A DNA stretch of 64,000 nucleotides from Edolisoma coerulescens (lineage: Eukaryota > Chordata > Aves > Passeriformes > Campephagidae): the NCBI GenBank assembly GCA_013397115.1, contig VWZW01007087.1:55600-119599 (forward strand), in the 5' to 3' direction. Shown in pieces: positions 50,246 to 63,958 of the stretch. The notes under the pieces are model-generated. The model was not told where the DNA came from and did no database searches. It was given only the letters and a program-made list of their open reading frames with translations. The position numbers and the translations under genes were made by a program. How positions within the stretch are numbered: the stretch's first letter is position 1; each line of letters opens with the position of its first letter.

Positions 50246-53200
50246 TTTCTTTCCTTCTTAAGAGGGGAAACAATTACTTCAGCTTTTTTTAAGAGATGTC
50301 ACAACAGAAGACAACCATTCTGACACTCTTAATTTCACTTTCCATTCTTGTCTTCTCAGAAGAGACAGAAAGGAGAAATAATGCATGAGAACCAAAAAAG
50401 AAGGGCAGGATTCAGGTCAGCTGAAAAACACAAGTGAAGCACTTGCTATTTAACTTGAGGATTTCTTCAATTGCATCCTTATATATCACCAGAAGTTGGG
50501 CTTCTGTGTTTCCTATGTTCTCTTTGGGGGCTCTTATGCAGCATGAGGTCCTGTGTGTTCTAGTGGATTTCTCACTACAATTTATCTTCTATGGTCATGC
50601 ACTGCAACTGATACTGTCTCCTGGACAACAATCTCCCATTCGTCAAGCACACAGTTCTGTCACTGAGCAAAATCACTGCAAATCTTAAGAGTGCATGAGA
50701 AATAAAACAATATACCCAGCAGTGTGACACAATCAAAAAGACAGGCCAGATGAGTCATAGTCACAACAGTATTTCCAATGAACAAAAGCAAGACAAAGCA
50801 ACAGGAAAAAAAGACTTTGCTTAAATTGAACTGCGTGATGTGAAAGCCCAGAAGAGCTTTTTAGCTGTATAAATCGAGGATTGGGGCTGTATTTTAGCTG
50901 TTATTATGAAAGAAAAATAGTCTATACTCTTTTTAAAAAAGCAATGAAGTACAAGGCTGGAGAGAGATCTAAGATAAAGATAAAATAGAATTAATGCTTC
51001 TGAGGGACAGGCAAATAGTAGCACTACCAATCAAAGGTGGAAGATTATCAGTAAGAGACAAAGGACAACACAGAATATATTGAATATTCCTAAAACGCTA
51101 GTCGGCCATGTATGTACAGTGATATAAAAAAGCCCATACTCTAATATTCTTCCATTCGAAGAAAAAAAAATGCCTCATGAGTCAGATGTGAACTGTCCAC
51201 ATGGATACAGAAGTTGAATGTGGGCTTGCAAATAAAATCACAGAACCTTCACAGAAATTTAAAGGAAATGTGATGAGGACTCTCCAATTCAAAGAGAAAA
51301 TGCCCTCAGAAAAAAAGGAGATTTCAATTAGAAGACATAATCAGTGATATCTGAAACATGAGAGTGATATCACTGTTTCTGTAACTTGGCTAGGAAACTG
51401 GTCCTCAGAGATTTTGATGAAAACTATTTCAGTATAGTACAAGGACTCTACAATAAAACCAGACAGGGAAATTCCAGCACCTACTGCAAATGATATGTTC
51501 AGTGAACATACAGATAAAACAGGCCTACAGACAGTATCTGCCAGAGCAATTAACACAGTTTTTGGAGAGTGAATGCTAGCTTCCTTTCTTGTTTGAAGAT
51601 ACAATTTCCCTGATGAAAAAGGTACCTGAACAACATTCATCTTAAGGCTTCAAATTCAGACATCGGGCAGAACAAGGAATATTTCTGGCTTTTTAGAAGT
51701 CTGTAGAAGTATGGTGTGAGAATGAAGTTTTGTGATTTACAAGCAGGAACTCTTTAAAATAGAGAAAGTAATTTTCTGAAAAGGATCCTCTGCATTAGTC
51801 ACTTCAGTAGAGGAGATAAAAAGTTATTTAGGAGCAGCCCCAAAAGCACATCATAAACTTAGACTGTGACATTAACTATGGCCTGTCTACTGATAAGTGG
51901 ATATACTAACCACGAAATCTTCATGTGTCTGTTTTATAGATATTAGCACTTACTGAAAGAGATGTAAATGCAATTAAAATGTGAGCATACAGCAGAACAT
52001 GGCCAATATCCCTAAGGTCTATGATTTTATTTCAGAAATAAGACTAATCTCTTTCCTCAAAAGGCTGTTCTCTCTTTTTTTTTTTGTTCCATCCATGATA
52101 GAACTGGGTATCTCAGAAAGACCACATGTAGAAAACCAGATAAAGAATCATGCTATCCTTACATCTTTACCAAAAAACCCAGCGTATTTTAAATTATTAA
52201 CATGGCACTCACACACAAAACCAGCTGCTGGCTGAATATAAGCTGATTACTTGAGTTGAGCAGATCATCTTTTTGGAGCCCCTTTCTAGGAATTATAACA
52301 TGCATTTTCTTAGTTTACTATTGTAGATATCTAGACCTGTGCAGAGCCATGTAGACATAATATAGTTATTAAAAATTTAAACATTCAAAGCTAATTAAAA
52401 ATATCTCAAGTACACAGTGAAACCAATTAAACAACTTAGCTACTCAACAATCATTTTATGATAAGGCACCATTTTCTGTTTTAAACACAAGTAACACCTT
52501 CCAAAGTAGCAGAAATCATGCATGATTGATGTACACATATTGTAAAACACTGTACTGGATGCAAATTAATGTTCCCCATTCTGAAATGCAGGAGGTAGCC
52601 TGAAAAACAAGACTTACTAGTGTGAAATTTAATAACAGTTATATTTTCTCAGACCAAAGGCATATCCCAGACCATGACAGTGGAGTAAGAAAAAAAAGAA
52701 TGACAATTCTTCAAAGCATGTCTTTGTCCTCTAAAGATCTGTAATTTAAGACCAGCCTTACTAGTTAAGACGTCATGTTTCTACATGCAACAGTCATGGA
52801 AGGATTTTCCTTCCATATTTTTCAGCCGTTTTCTGAATCTATATAACCTATTACAACCCATTGCTGTAGCAACCAGTTGCACAACTTCATTACACGTTTT
52901 TCAAGAACATGTTTGTGGGCTTGCTTTGAATCATCTGTCTGCTGTGGTTATCTGATGGCCCACAGTTCTTGCTTCTGCAAAGATAAAGAATAGTCATTAT
53001 TCCTTATTCACTTCTCCCATGTATCCCCACACCCAACACACATCTTTATTACACTCCTCTTCATTGCATTTCTCAAGTTTGTAAAGCCCATCTACTTATT
53101 CACTAATTCTACAGAAGCTCCTCCACATATCTGCGCCTTATTTTGTCTTACTGAATTCTCCTACATCAGTTTTCTAAGTAAGGGAGATGAAAATATAATT

Positions 53201-53307
53201 GGTTACATGAAGTCAAACTCTTCTGTGGTACATAGCAAAAGGACAATCTGCATTATGAAAAACTCCAGTTAGACACTGAAAAAACCCAAAAACCTCACAA
53301 TGAAGAC

Positions 53308-53493
53308 AGTGATCAAATACTGAAACGTGCTTCCCAGAGGGACTTCCATTACTGGAGCTGTCAGAACCTCAACATGCATAAGGCATTTTGCAGCCTGATA
53401 TAACATGAAAGATGGTCCTGCTCTGCGCAAGAAGTGGGACCAGATAGACCCCCAGAGATGTTTTCCAATTTAAATTACTCTGCAGTTCTATGG
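53308..53493 (+). mobile_element. CR1 LINE, diverged 3' end
   Basis: The order ACTGAAACGTGCTTCCCAGA, GGTCCTGCTCTGCGCAAG, GGACCAGATAGACCCCCAGA, TTTTCCAATTTAAATTACTC and TTCTATGG follows the CR1 3' end with many substitutions. It is older than the copy at 14244. Confidence 0.82.
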
Positions 53494-55204
53494 CATTTGG
53501 GAAGCAGGTGCACATCACTTTATATAGTGATGTAATGTTTTCTGCTCTCTCCTTTCTTGTTTTCCTGAAAATTTCTGGCATGCTTTTTTTGGTCCTGATC
53601 ACTTCTAGTGACCTGGTATCTTCAGGAACATTTAGATTTTATTTTGAGTGGTAACTCAGAAGTCATTATTGGTATATGTGAAATCAGGCAGTGTTACTAC
53701 AGGCTGGTCTGCAGGAATAACACAATACAATGTTAATATCAGAAGTTTTTAAAAGGCTGTTAGAAATAATATGTGCAATTTGTAACAAGTTCAGGAATTT
53801 ACTCAACTCGCTATCAAAAAACATTTGTTTTCTTTCAAAAAAAAAGTTTTTTTTCTCTTATGATTACTTTTATGGATTTCATTCCTTATAAACCAGATCT
53901 TGAAGTTATAAAAGAGGCTAGAAAGTAATTTTTCCCCAGGAAAACAGCAATAAGAAAAAGTATTAAGCAAGAGATTGGTGAAATATTTGGAGACAAAAAC
54001 CTAATAAATATTTGGCAGATTTTACTTAGGAAAGGTTCAGATGTCAGCAAACACTCTGTGTAAATAGATTAATTTTTAAAAAAGAATTATGAATACTACA
54101 ATATGATTGACCCTTTGCTTTTTTTTTAAATTCCTATCTATCATAACAGAATGTACGGTTAAGTTGTCTGCTCTGTTTTCTCTTTTAATTAAGACTTTCA
54201 GAAGACTAATTTTTCAAGCTACATATGAAATGTCAGGGAAATGTCACCTTCATCTTTTAAATAATTAGCAAGTCTTCCAAACACACGAACACGTATTAAA
54301 GGTCTTAACAGAAGTCGAGCACCTCTTAATGGGGGTTAGCAATAATGCTTCCAGAAACATTATTGTACATTTTTACTCTTATAGACCTAACAGCTTTTTT
54401 ATTTTTAAAAAGATGATACTTTGATTTCACCAAATTATCATCAAGAATGTCAGCAGTTCCCTAGAGAAAAAGATGACTACATATACCTCTACATGTAAGC
54501 TGAGGCACTGAGATCTTGTATAAAAACTGTTTTGTGGAAGGAAAAAGTAGCCAGACAAAGGCTTCTGCAGTGCAGTAGGCCCCTGAAATTAAATATTCCT
54601 TCTCTGCTTAATGAATGTATCTCTACACCTAAATCCCAAGACACCTCCGTTCATTGATCACATAATGATGCCAAGTAAATGACATCTGATTTCAATAAAG
54701 GCAATTTAACAAACCAATTAAGACTTTGGAAAGCTTACAGACAAATTTAGAACAAATAAATACTTTTTAAAAATTAAGTTTAAATGCTATTAACTTATTT
54801 AACTGTGGAAACATGTAACAGGGAAAATTAAGACCTCTATCCTTCAAAAACCTGAGGCTGTTGTGTACATTTTCAGATATGAACTGTTTTGCTGATTTCA
54901 AGAGCACTGCAATTAATCAACAATGCCATTATTAACTGAATGTAAAAAAATAATTAATTGTCAAACTATCATTTTAATTGTTTCACTTAACAAAAAATTA
55001 CCAAATTTCAGTCTGTACAGCAATTGCTATATATGAAAGGGAACTACTTTTTCATGGCATGGTCCCTCTCTTCCTTGGTTGCCATTGCCACATCACAGTA
55101 ACAGAGCTCCAAGTTCTCTCTTGCTATAATTCTGTGTAAGCTCGTGAAGATGCAATGGGAGAACATAAAACAGACTGCACTGAGTGCTCATAGCTGTACT
55201 GCCA

Positions 55205-55414
55205 CACCTAATGCTCACAAAAGCTAGAAAGCCAACATCTCACATCCTCTGGCAGCTTATCACTCAAAAAATCAATGGCATGAAAAAAACCAATGGTATG
55301 ATGAACTGGCTGGTGGTGAAGGTCAGCATCTGCCAGGACAACATCTTGCTCAACATTCAGGCTGTGCTGCTGCTGCTTCAAGAAAACCAAGAATCACAAG
55401 CCAAAAAGCAGTGA
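55205..55414 (+). pseudogene. Decayed histone H2A retropseudogene (C-terminal half)
   Basis: Histone H2A packs DNA in the nucleosome. Here the plus strand carries a damaged copy of its C-terminal half. One frame gives LVVKVSICQDNILLNIQAVL, against the H2A segment that runs from the lysine-rich loop to the conserved NIQAVLLP. After a shift of frame the DNA reads KKTKNHKPKS, matching the H2A tail of the KKTESHKAK type. Upstream, AATGCTCACAAAAGC and CATCCTCTGGCAGCTT resemble the NAARDNKK and RHLQLAI region, with an in-frame stop. The N-terminal half is not convincingly readable (perhaps to about 55100). It has no intron and is antisense to FER. An AATAAA follows the stop. It is not functional. 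Confidence 0.7.
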
Positions 55415-55712
55415 ATAAACGTGCATCCACAAACCATTTCAATTCAAAAATTCTTAGGAGCATTTTTGAATCAAAGAGGCTTTACTTTAATACGGGATAT
55501 ATCCAGTTGAAATAGTTTGAGGTTTTTATGACCCAAATTCTCAGAAAAACAGAGAAATGCAGTAATGCTGGAGATGCTGCACCAGAATTTTAATCAAGAT
55601 CAACACTACAGCTGCCATTTGAAGTGGTAAAGTCTTCAACATGAAGTATGTTTTAAAACTGGTTATATACATTTATGCACACACAGGCTGGTCTTGCCAT
55701 CCCCCTTTCAAG

Positions 55713-55745
55713 TTAAAAACAAAAACAAAAACAAACCCAACAAAA
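55713..55745. repeat. A-rich (AAAAAC)n simple repeat
   Basis: Repeated AAAAAC units are followed by CCCAACAAAAAAC. Intronic simple sequence about 300 bp downstream of the H2A pseudogene; it is too far away to be read as that gene's poly(A) tail. Confidence 0.75.
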
Positions 55746-58700
55746 AACCCCCTGAGCTAGAATGAAAATTGTTGCTAACGTAATGGAAGAAATGGATTTT
55801 TTCTACATAGACATGTTATTCAGCATTACTCCTATTTGGAAAACTGCATTTCTACTCAACTAGATTGTGACAAAACAGCAACAGAAAACATCAGTTTTCC
55901 TCCACTGAAGACGGGCATCAGTGTTGAAAATAAATTTTATGTCCTGACGTTTTCATACACTCATTTATTTGCAAAAAAAAGTATAAAGGTAGACAGTGGT
56001 TTTGGCACTTGTTAACAAATTACACTATTCTGTAATGGAACTTCCTCAGTGGAATGGTGAAGTTTTAGGTGTACAGCATTAGCTTCAGTTTTAAAAAAAG
56101 TTTACATCAAACTTTTCAAACTGGCAAATATTACTTAAGGACTAAGAGAACTTTATTTCAACTATTGGCCTAACAAAAAGAACTAGAGTCATCACTATAT
56201 GGGCTGATAACAAAAAGCCACAGGTGAAGAACCCCTAGGCTACATTTCACGAGCCATGAAAAATTTTCCAGTGCAAGTGCCTGAAGAACTAACCTATGCA
56301 TACAGTACTTGACACAATGAACTCCGCAGACCAAGCAAATACAAACACAACGTCCAAGACATTTTCACATCAGGATCCAGCCTGATAAACATAAAGCCTT
56401 GAAAAAAAATGTCCAAAATACCTTAATTCCTAAGGTTCTCTGCAACAGTCAGTAGCTGAAATAAGGAAGTGATGAAGATCACCCACAGTTACCACAAGCA
56501 TGTTGGTGAATTCCTGAAGAGCAGTGTGCATGCCAAAGAATGCCATCTGGAACTGGAAATTGTCTTTACTAGCCACAAACTTAAAATAACAATAATAGGC
56601 TTGCCAGAAATCCATATATACTTACACACCCTGCAGACTGAGAAGCACAAACCATTCTCCTTTTCTCATCACTATAAAAATCTGTGTTGGTTATTTTAAA
56701 ACTCTAAAACCCCCAGACAGGAAGCCAAGCCACGTTTCAGCAGAGAACAAAACAAAAACTGTTCTCAATCTTTTATTCCAGATCTGCACAGGCAAAACTT
56801 CTCTGGTCCCACTGAGTACAATGGCATCAGTATCGTGACAAAATATGACCTCATAAAGCAAATCTGTATAGCAGTTTGTAGGTGGGAGATTTTAAGTCAG
56901 CAAAGAGGAAAACTGCAGCTATGAGCTACAAGCAGGTGATTTATTTTTGCCATGGAGGTTAGTTAAAAGATGCCCGAGGTAAGCACAGGGAATACAGAAC
57001 TAAGGTAACAGGTCAATGAGAAGGACAATTTGGGGGGTTTCTTCCTAGAGATTCTGAAAAAAAATAAATTTTGCCTGATCTCAACTCAAGCAAAGGTTCC
57101 ATCCAAAACAGGGTTTGCTAAGGAGGACTGCATCTCTTTATAGTTCAGCATTTTGTATCCAAAGAAAACATGGGAAGACAACTGAAGCAACTAACTGGAT
57201 GCTGTACCAACTGCATAAAGGGAAAACTACAGCTATGGGAGCAAGCACCCTGTGCATCAGCCAATGAAGCAGCTAATGCTGCTTCCAACTGTGCTAACTC
57301 GGGGTTAGTCAGCCCAAAATATATCTAAATGCAGTATTTATAAACATAGCATGAACTGACTATGGCATTTGTTAGTGACTGCACTTAGTACGCAGGTCAA
57401 TTACTTTAATTAGAATGCACTACTCACTAACAGGAGGAATGACAATCTTTCCAGATCTCATTAAATATATTCAAACATTGTTGGATTTGGTTGGTTTTCA
57501 GCCACATTTACACTCAGTAATGCCTGCTCAAGACAAGTGCCTTACAAAGCTAGTGGTGGAGTCCAGATCTTAGGCATTTAAGTCCAAGAAAGTCTGGTTC
57601 CTGGAAGGGATTAGATGTACTGAAGCCAGCTATACCCTGAACAGCTGTTGGGGAAGCAGTGGACAAAAGTCAACATGCGAAGAACAGAGAACAAGAACAG
57701 CATCACTATATTGCATGACCTTGAAATCCACAAGTAACCATAAATCCTCCTATGGTTCCCAAGACACCAAGAAGTAAATAACCGATAGCTGCAGGATCCC
57801 AGGCTGCAGGCAGGGAACTGCAACCCAACTTCAGCAGAGGTCCATGCCAACCTACAGAAAACACTATTCTCTAGGGCGACTACAGAATTTCCCCCTAACT
57901 TCCAAGGAAGTTCTTAAAGGCCTGAAAAGAACCCAGTCTCCCCAGCCAACCACCATGTCATTGTACCAGAGGGGCATTGTCTTTATGTTTGTCATCACAC
58001 TGTTCTAACCGGTACAAGGTAACATTTCTTCGGTTCTGCCCTCTACACACTGGCATGTACTAATCAAGATTCCTCTTATAATTCATTAACTGGCTCGAGT
58101 TGACTCACTGACTGGCTCTAATGAAGTCGCCTGGCAAACGCTAGGCCAAGCAACAAGAAACAGCATTACATGTTATGTGATCAGGCAGGACGTGAAGGCT
58201 TTTTCTTCTCCCAATAAACAGTGTTATTAAATATGGACTGGTAATTATAGCCTGCTTGGAAAATCCTACTGTGAGAGGATGCATTTGTTTTATCACAATA
58301 AAACAAAGTTTCATGGAGTTAACCCTGAAGAGCTTCAGTCAGATAGGCCATGACAGGTTCTTAGGCAGATCCACATTTACGTTAGATGTGTTAAACAATA
58401 AAATTGAACCTTTCATAACTGGAAATAGTTTGCAGTATGCTTAGATTCAAATTTGATCAGGTATTTCTGTCTGACAGCTGTTTGGCAGGGTAGTCAGAAT
58501 ACGATGTTTGCTTTTGGTTTTCACAGATACTTGTTTATGCACAAAACCAGCCTGCATGTTAATGATAAAATGATAGACCAACTTTGTGACAGCTTGAGCA
58601 CAACTTGAGCACCATAACTGAGGCAGGCTTAATGAGTAATCTTTGCAGGGTGCCAAAACAACAACTATCTGCCAATTTAAACAACAGAACAACAAAAATG

Positions 58701-61700
58701 CAAACCCTCAAAATCGGCAGTGTTCAAATTCTACTCTGAGCAAAGCCTATGGTCCACTGAACTCATGCATAGATCGCAGCTACAAATCACAGACACAAAC
58801 AAGACTATTTTGAAAATACAGATATCAGGGAGGACAGACTCAATGTGCAAGTCTCAGTAACGGTATCAAGTAAAAGATTTCAATCCTACTCAAGCTGAGG
58901 TCCATAAATTTTATCTAGCATGATGAGCCAAAATAAATAAGGCAGCACTTCTACAGAAATGCAAAAAGACTTCGAGTTATTAGTTCAGCCAACAGATTCT
59001 CTTTCTTATTTCAGTCATTACTTATTAAAAAGGGTCTGAACAAGCAAGCAGTGTTCCCTCAAAGTTCTTAAATTGTACTTATTTAGCATGCTCAAGCTGC
59101 TTGTTGAATCAAAGACCAGTCTCCTCTGTTACAGAAGAAACTCCTTTTGCACCCACCCCCTCAAAAAACCCCCAGTAATTTCTAGTTTATGGGTATAGTT
59201 AAACATGATTCAATGCATCAACTTCCTAAAAGGTATGTTGAAGAAAATAACTGATTAAATACTTCAGTCATGTTGGTTGAAAATCCTATTTTCCTCACTA
59301 TTTTTTCTTACATATTATAAAGCTACATATTTCATTATCACACAGGTCCTAAGACAATGCAAGATCAAATTGCACATACAACTATCCACATAAGCAGTGT
59401 TAATTTACATGTTATACATAAAAATCCCTACAAAGTGAACAGATCAAATATTCAAAAGCAGCAGCACCTGAAGCAGACCAAAACCTTCCAATATACAGTC
59501 AAAGTTTTGGATACTACTACAAAACAACCTGAGAAGAAAACAGCTGCATTTTTGTCAAAAAGCTACTTCACTGGCCCATACAAAAATTACTCTAAGACAA
59601 ATCATTCCTCCATTAATAGTACTTATGTAGTTGTCGCACATTACTGGGGCGTGGAACTTGAATCAACAATCACTAAGTGAGCAAAACCACACTGTAACAG
59701 GATCCTATTTACGTAGGAAATGTTCACGATTCCCACTTGCAGGCTTGTCTTTCTCCTCCATCCCCTATAGAGAAAACAACATCTCCCCTTTATGCTATAA
59801 TAGCCAACAAACTAACATAAGAACATTGAATTTATATCACCTGCACTTAAACTTTCATTTTCCTTGAGGATGTAGGTTTCTCTTTCAGACTAACAAAATA
59901 CAAGTGTAACTAAAAGGCTTTGGTTTTTTTAAACCCAGAAGTTACTTCTTTAACTTTTCTGGTTTTATAAATCGGGTTACTTTTTTTTTTGTTTGGTTGT
60001 TTCTAACTCAGAAGTTACTTTTAAACTTTTTTATTTTTAGAACTCTCCAAATACATCTCCCCTCATTTAAAAATCATACAAAAATCTGCATCCTCTTTCA
60101 GTACAATTGCCTATGGCCAGCTCAGTCACATCAGCTCCTTCCATACTACAACATTCACTGTATTACACTGAATTCAGTATAAACAATCACCAAGTTCAAC
60201 TGCTCTAGAGAGCAGCTAGCACAGAAGACAAAAACTTCAGGTTAACATGATACAAAAACTGTCAAGCATCTCATTTTAGCCCCCCCACCCCCAAACCAAT
60301 ATATTTGTGTTTACATTTTTCTCTCTTTCCGACCAACAGTTCTTTGTTTTCATTTTTATAGCAGTTGCTGAGTAAATGCCACAGGTTTCCAGAGTGAGAT
60401 AATTTCAGTTAGATATTGTGAAAGTCTTCATTGTTACAGAGTTTTGGCAACACTAGGTAAATTTAATTTAAAGGGGAATGACAGAAGTTTGTATTACATA
60501 TAAAGCCAAACATTAAGTGATTTTATTTCATCTTAGTATTCAGAGCCAAGATCTGGAAATAAAACATATCATTCTGAGGCACATCAGACACAAAAATGTG
60601 CAGATATAGCTCAGGCTATATCACTTCTATACTGTATTTTTCTAATCATACTATTTATGCTTTGATTCAGCACCCAATTTACCACAGTGACAACATGTGT
60701 TGATAAAGTCAGAGCCACAGTCTCACAGAAATACTGTCTCATGAAATCATACTGACAACTGCCCTGTCTCCAGCCCTTCCTCCTGGATGAGTCCTACATG
60801 ACTATGTTGTAGGCTTCTCTAATCCTGTGTCTGGTCCTGTGTCCTGGACAGACTTTGGACCCACATGATAGTCTTGTCCTCAGCACTGTCTCAGACCTCT
60901 TTTCATTTTGCTCCTGACAGGACTCCTAGGTGCACTCTGAACCTGACTAAACACTCTGCTGCCTCGGGAGCTGCCAGTGTCTGGCTCTGCCACTCTATCC
61001 ATAATTTGGTTGCTTTCTTTTTTCTTTTTTTTCTAATTTTACTTACCTATACTTTAGCTTTTAGATACCACCAGCTCTTGCTTTTTGCAGGAACTTGACA
61101 AAAAATCAGATTTTAAAAATCATTTTGCCTGCAGAAAGACTTTGCAGTAACTTCCAGAAAACAAACCTGCTTTTGATCCACAAAATCCTACAGTGCCCTA
61201 AAAGTAAACACCCTCAATCATTTTCTGAGAAGGACAAGTTTCCATGCATCTTGGCTGTGATACTCCAAGCTTTCTTTTTTCTCTAGGGTGAGTGCATTAG
61301 TTTCAGAAACTCGTGGATATCTGCTACTATATTCATGCAAATGTCACTGCCTTTCTCACATTACCCTAACACAACAGCCAAATAAAAATTAAGTTTCTGA
61401 TGATCTGTTTCTGTATCTCCCTAAAAAGAAGTTGAGAAAAGTAATCCTGGAATTTTCTGACAAGGATATAGTGACTACCACTATCTCACACAAAACTCTG
61501 ATTTTCCCTACCATAAAGACTATTTTGAACAAGAACCTCAGTGTCTGTTGGAAGGGGGGCTTCACCTGTTTGAAATCAATATCCACTACTCTTTATGGCC
61601 TAGTTTATCCAAGACAACTACATGAGACTGGCAGACTTCAGTCACAGTCTCATGTCACAGGCAGGATACCTTAAGCAATCTAAAAATGGCATTAGTGCTG

Positions 61701-63581
61701 ATGTTCAGGCACCTGGATCCCAAACTGACCAGAAATGTTTTGCATCTATCCGACTGCAGGATGATTAAAAAAACAAAAAGTAATATCTGAAACATGCTAT
61801 TTCACTTACCCCACTGTTAAAAATCACCAACAGTAAAAAAAAAAAATAAATAAAAAGGAGAACAAAAAAATAGGTCTGTAACTTAAAGACAGTGGTCTGA
61901 AAATTGGATTGCCTGGTTTCTCAAGTCTGTAGCAGGCAAGAACTTCCCCACATGAAAGAAAAAAAACAGAAGCCAAGAATAAAATCATACACTTCAATCT
62001 GGCAAAAAACTACACTAGATTAAAACTAAAAATCCTAATTCCAAGAATTATTTTACAGCAGATTTTAGGAGTTTTAGAAGCATAATAATTGCTTTTAAGG
62101 CCAATGGTATTTTTAATCAGCCACTTAAAAAGGAAGAGAGAAAAGCGGAGAGGTGATTTAAAGCAACCAAATTCTATCACATTACTTCCTGTGTAGAGGC
62201 TATGAGAAGTTAGCAATCACACAAATTCAGTCCCATCACCATGAAAAAGAAGCAAGGCAATGATGATGATTCTGGCAGAGAATTCCTCCCAGCACATAGA
62301 GAAACATATGCTGGGCACCAGTATGTGATTTCTGTTCAAAAGGAAATTTCTGTGTGGAGCTTTCCTAATCCACAGAGAAGATTCTGGCTGAAATAACAAA
62401 TCCCAAGTGGGTACACAGTTCTGCAACACTTCACTATGGTGAAGCCTGCTTCCTCAAGGAAGAAATGAAAGCTCTTGAAATATTTTTGGCAGTTCAAGAG
62501 AGGTCTATGAACTTATCTCAAGTACTTACAATTCTCCTTCATACAGAGAGAGTAATTCTGCACTTCAAATATCCAAAGAGTTCTGTTTCTGTGAATGACC
62601 CACCTCCCTCAATTCCTCAAAAATTTTGCTCACACTTCTAATTTCACTTTTCCCCAAGACCAGGTTATTTCTCAATACTTTTTGATAGATAATACGCTAA
62701 CCTTAAGAAATATGTAAGTTCTAAGCTTTAGTGTGTGAACTTAGTCCAGTATTTTACTTCAGAAGTTTCTAGGCATGTTCACTGGCAAGAGGCTGGACAG
62801 CTCCACTGACCTCTCATCCTGTAAATTCTGGACCAGCCAGTGGGACAAACCATGATTGGTTTTATCTGTCTACTGCCTTAGTATCTCCTTTTGTATTATT
62901 CTTCCTCTGATGTATGTCCGTCAGGCAGTTGGGATTTACAAAAAGAAGAAGGAGAAGCTAGAACATATTCACTACGAGAGAAAGATGAATAGAATTCATC
63001 CTACACACTTGCTAAAAGCATCTGACATTTGGGGCATTTTCAATCCATGTCAAATTCTAGCTGTAAGCCAGAAACACAGGCCCCAGCCAGCAAGCTTGGA
63101 AAGTGGCCATAAACAAAGATCACTTAATTGAACTTCAGCTGTCCAGGCAACCACCAAATAAAACTGTTTATTTCCAGGCCTTTTAGGAATAAACAGGCAA
63201 AATTTCTACAGCATGACTGCATTGGCAGCGTTCCCTCAGCAGAGACTAAAATAAAAGAAAGGATAAGGATACGAATGCTGCACAGACTAACTCTGGCCCT
63301 GTTTCTATTGACAAGAAAGTTAAAATGCTGCAATAACACAGTGGAAGTGTACAAGATTTATAAATATATAAACCAAATAATTGTGAAGGGCTCCCCTACC
63401 ATGCCCTAATACAATCTTAGTTTTATATAAATGTCATGAGCCTCAAATCAGTAAAGAACTACTTACATGGAGAGATAAGGGAGATGTTTGGTGATGCATT
63501 ACAGAGCATAAGAAAGCGTCAATTCTTCTGAATCATTAAGAAAAATGACAAATTTATCTCTACTGTTACGCTTTCTGCTAC

Positions 63582-63955
63582 TGCTGCAACGGCCTGTTGT
63601 TGGAGAATGGCTTGACGGTACAGACAATCTCTGTGCTAAGCAGAGCAGGCCACACTCCATATTGCAAACGTGCAGGCCGGCACAGGCGATTGTGCTGTGC
63701 CATGCTGAAAGAGGAATAAAATAGCTGAACTGGCAAGAACACTGTATCCTTGGCAAGACCGTGGGACAAGGAAGAACCCTGAAGAAAGATACAGCAAGGA
63801 CAAAATATACGCAGCTACGACGCAAACGGCATTTTTACCACTCACACTGTACCCATTGTACTTAGTGTGTATAAAAGGCTGCGCTACTCGGGAATAAATT
63901 GAAGCTTGCTTTACCAATCATATTGATTGTGTAGCATTCTTCCCTCACCGCCGCA
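63582..63955 (+). mobile_element. Retroviral LTR (5' LTR of an endogenous retrovirus leaving the window)
   Basis: The segment has LTR layout: TG near the left end (63582, or alternatively 63595), a TATAAAA box at 63870, AATAAA at 63893, and a right end at CCGCCGCA followed three bases later by a tRNA primer binding site. The left boundary is uncertain by a few tens of bases because the inverted ends are imperfect. TATA and poly(A) signal are only about 20 bp apart, so transcription would start close to or just after AATAAA, an arrangement known from avian alpharetroviruses. Since a primer site follows, this is a 5' LTR and not a solo LTR; gag and the rest would lie past 64000. It is antisense to FER. 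Confidence 0.8.
63870..63898 (+). promoter_or_regulatory. LTR core promoter and polyadenylation signal
   Basis: TATAAAA (63870-63876) and AATAAA (63893-63898) lie in the U3/R part of the right-edge LTR. This is the expected promoter and 3'-processing pair of a retroviral LTR. No activity is implied. Confidence 0.75.
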
Positions 63956-63958
63956 TCG

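Noticed and set aside
51341..51640. A 99-codon minus-strand frame in the sense direction of FER
   Set aside because: The peptide shows no FER, viral or other family motif, and I could not place it as an exon in phase.
63499..63917. Minus-strand frames of 63-108 codons across the right-edge LTR
   Set aside because: They run backwards through U3/R of the LTR; LTRs do not code here and the frames carry no domain.
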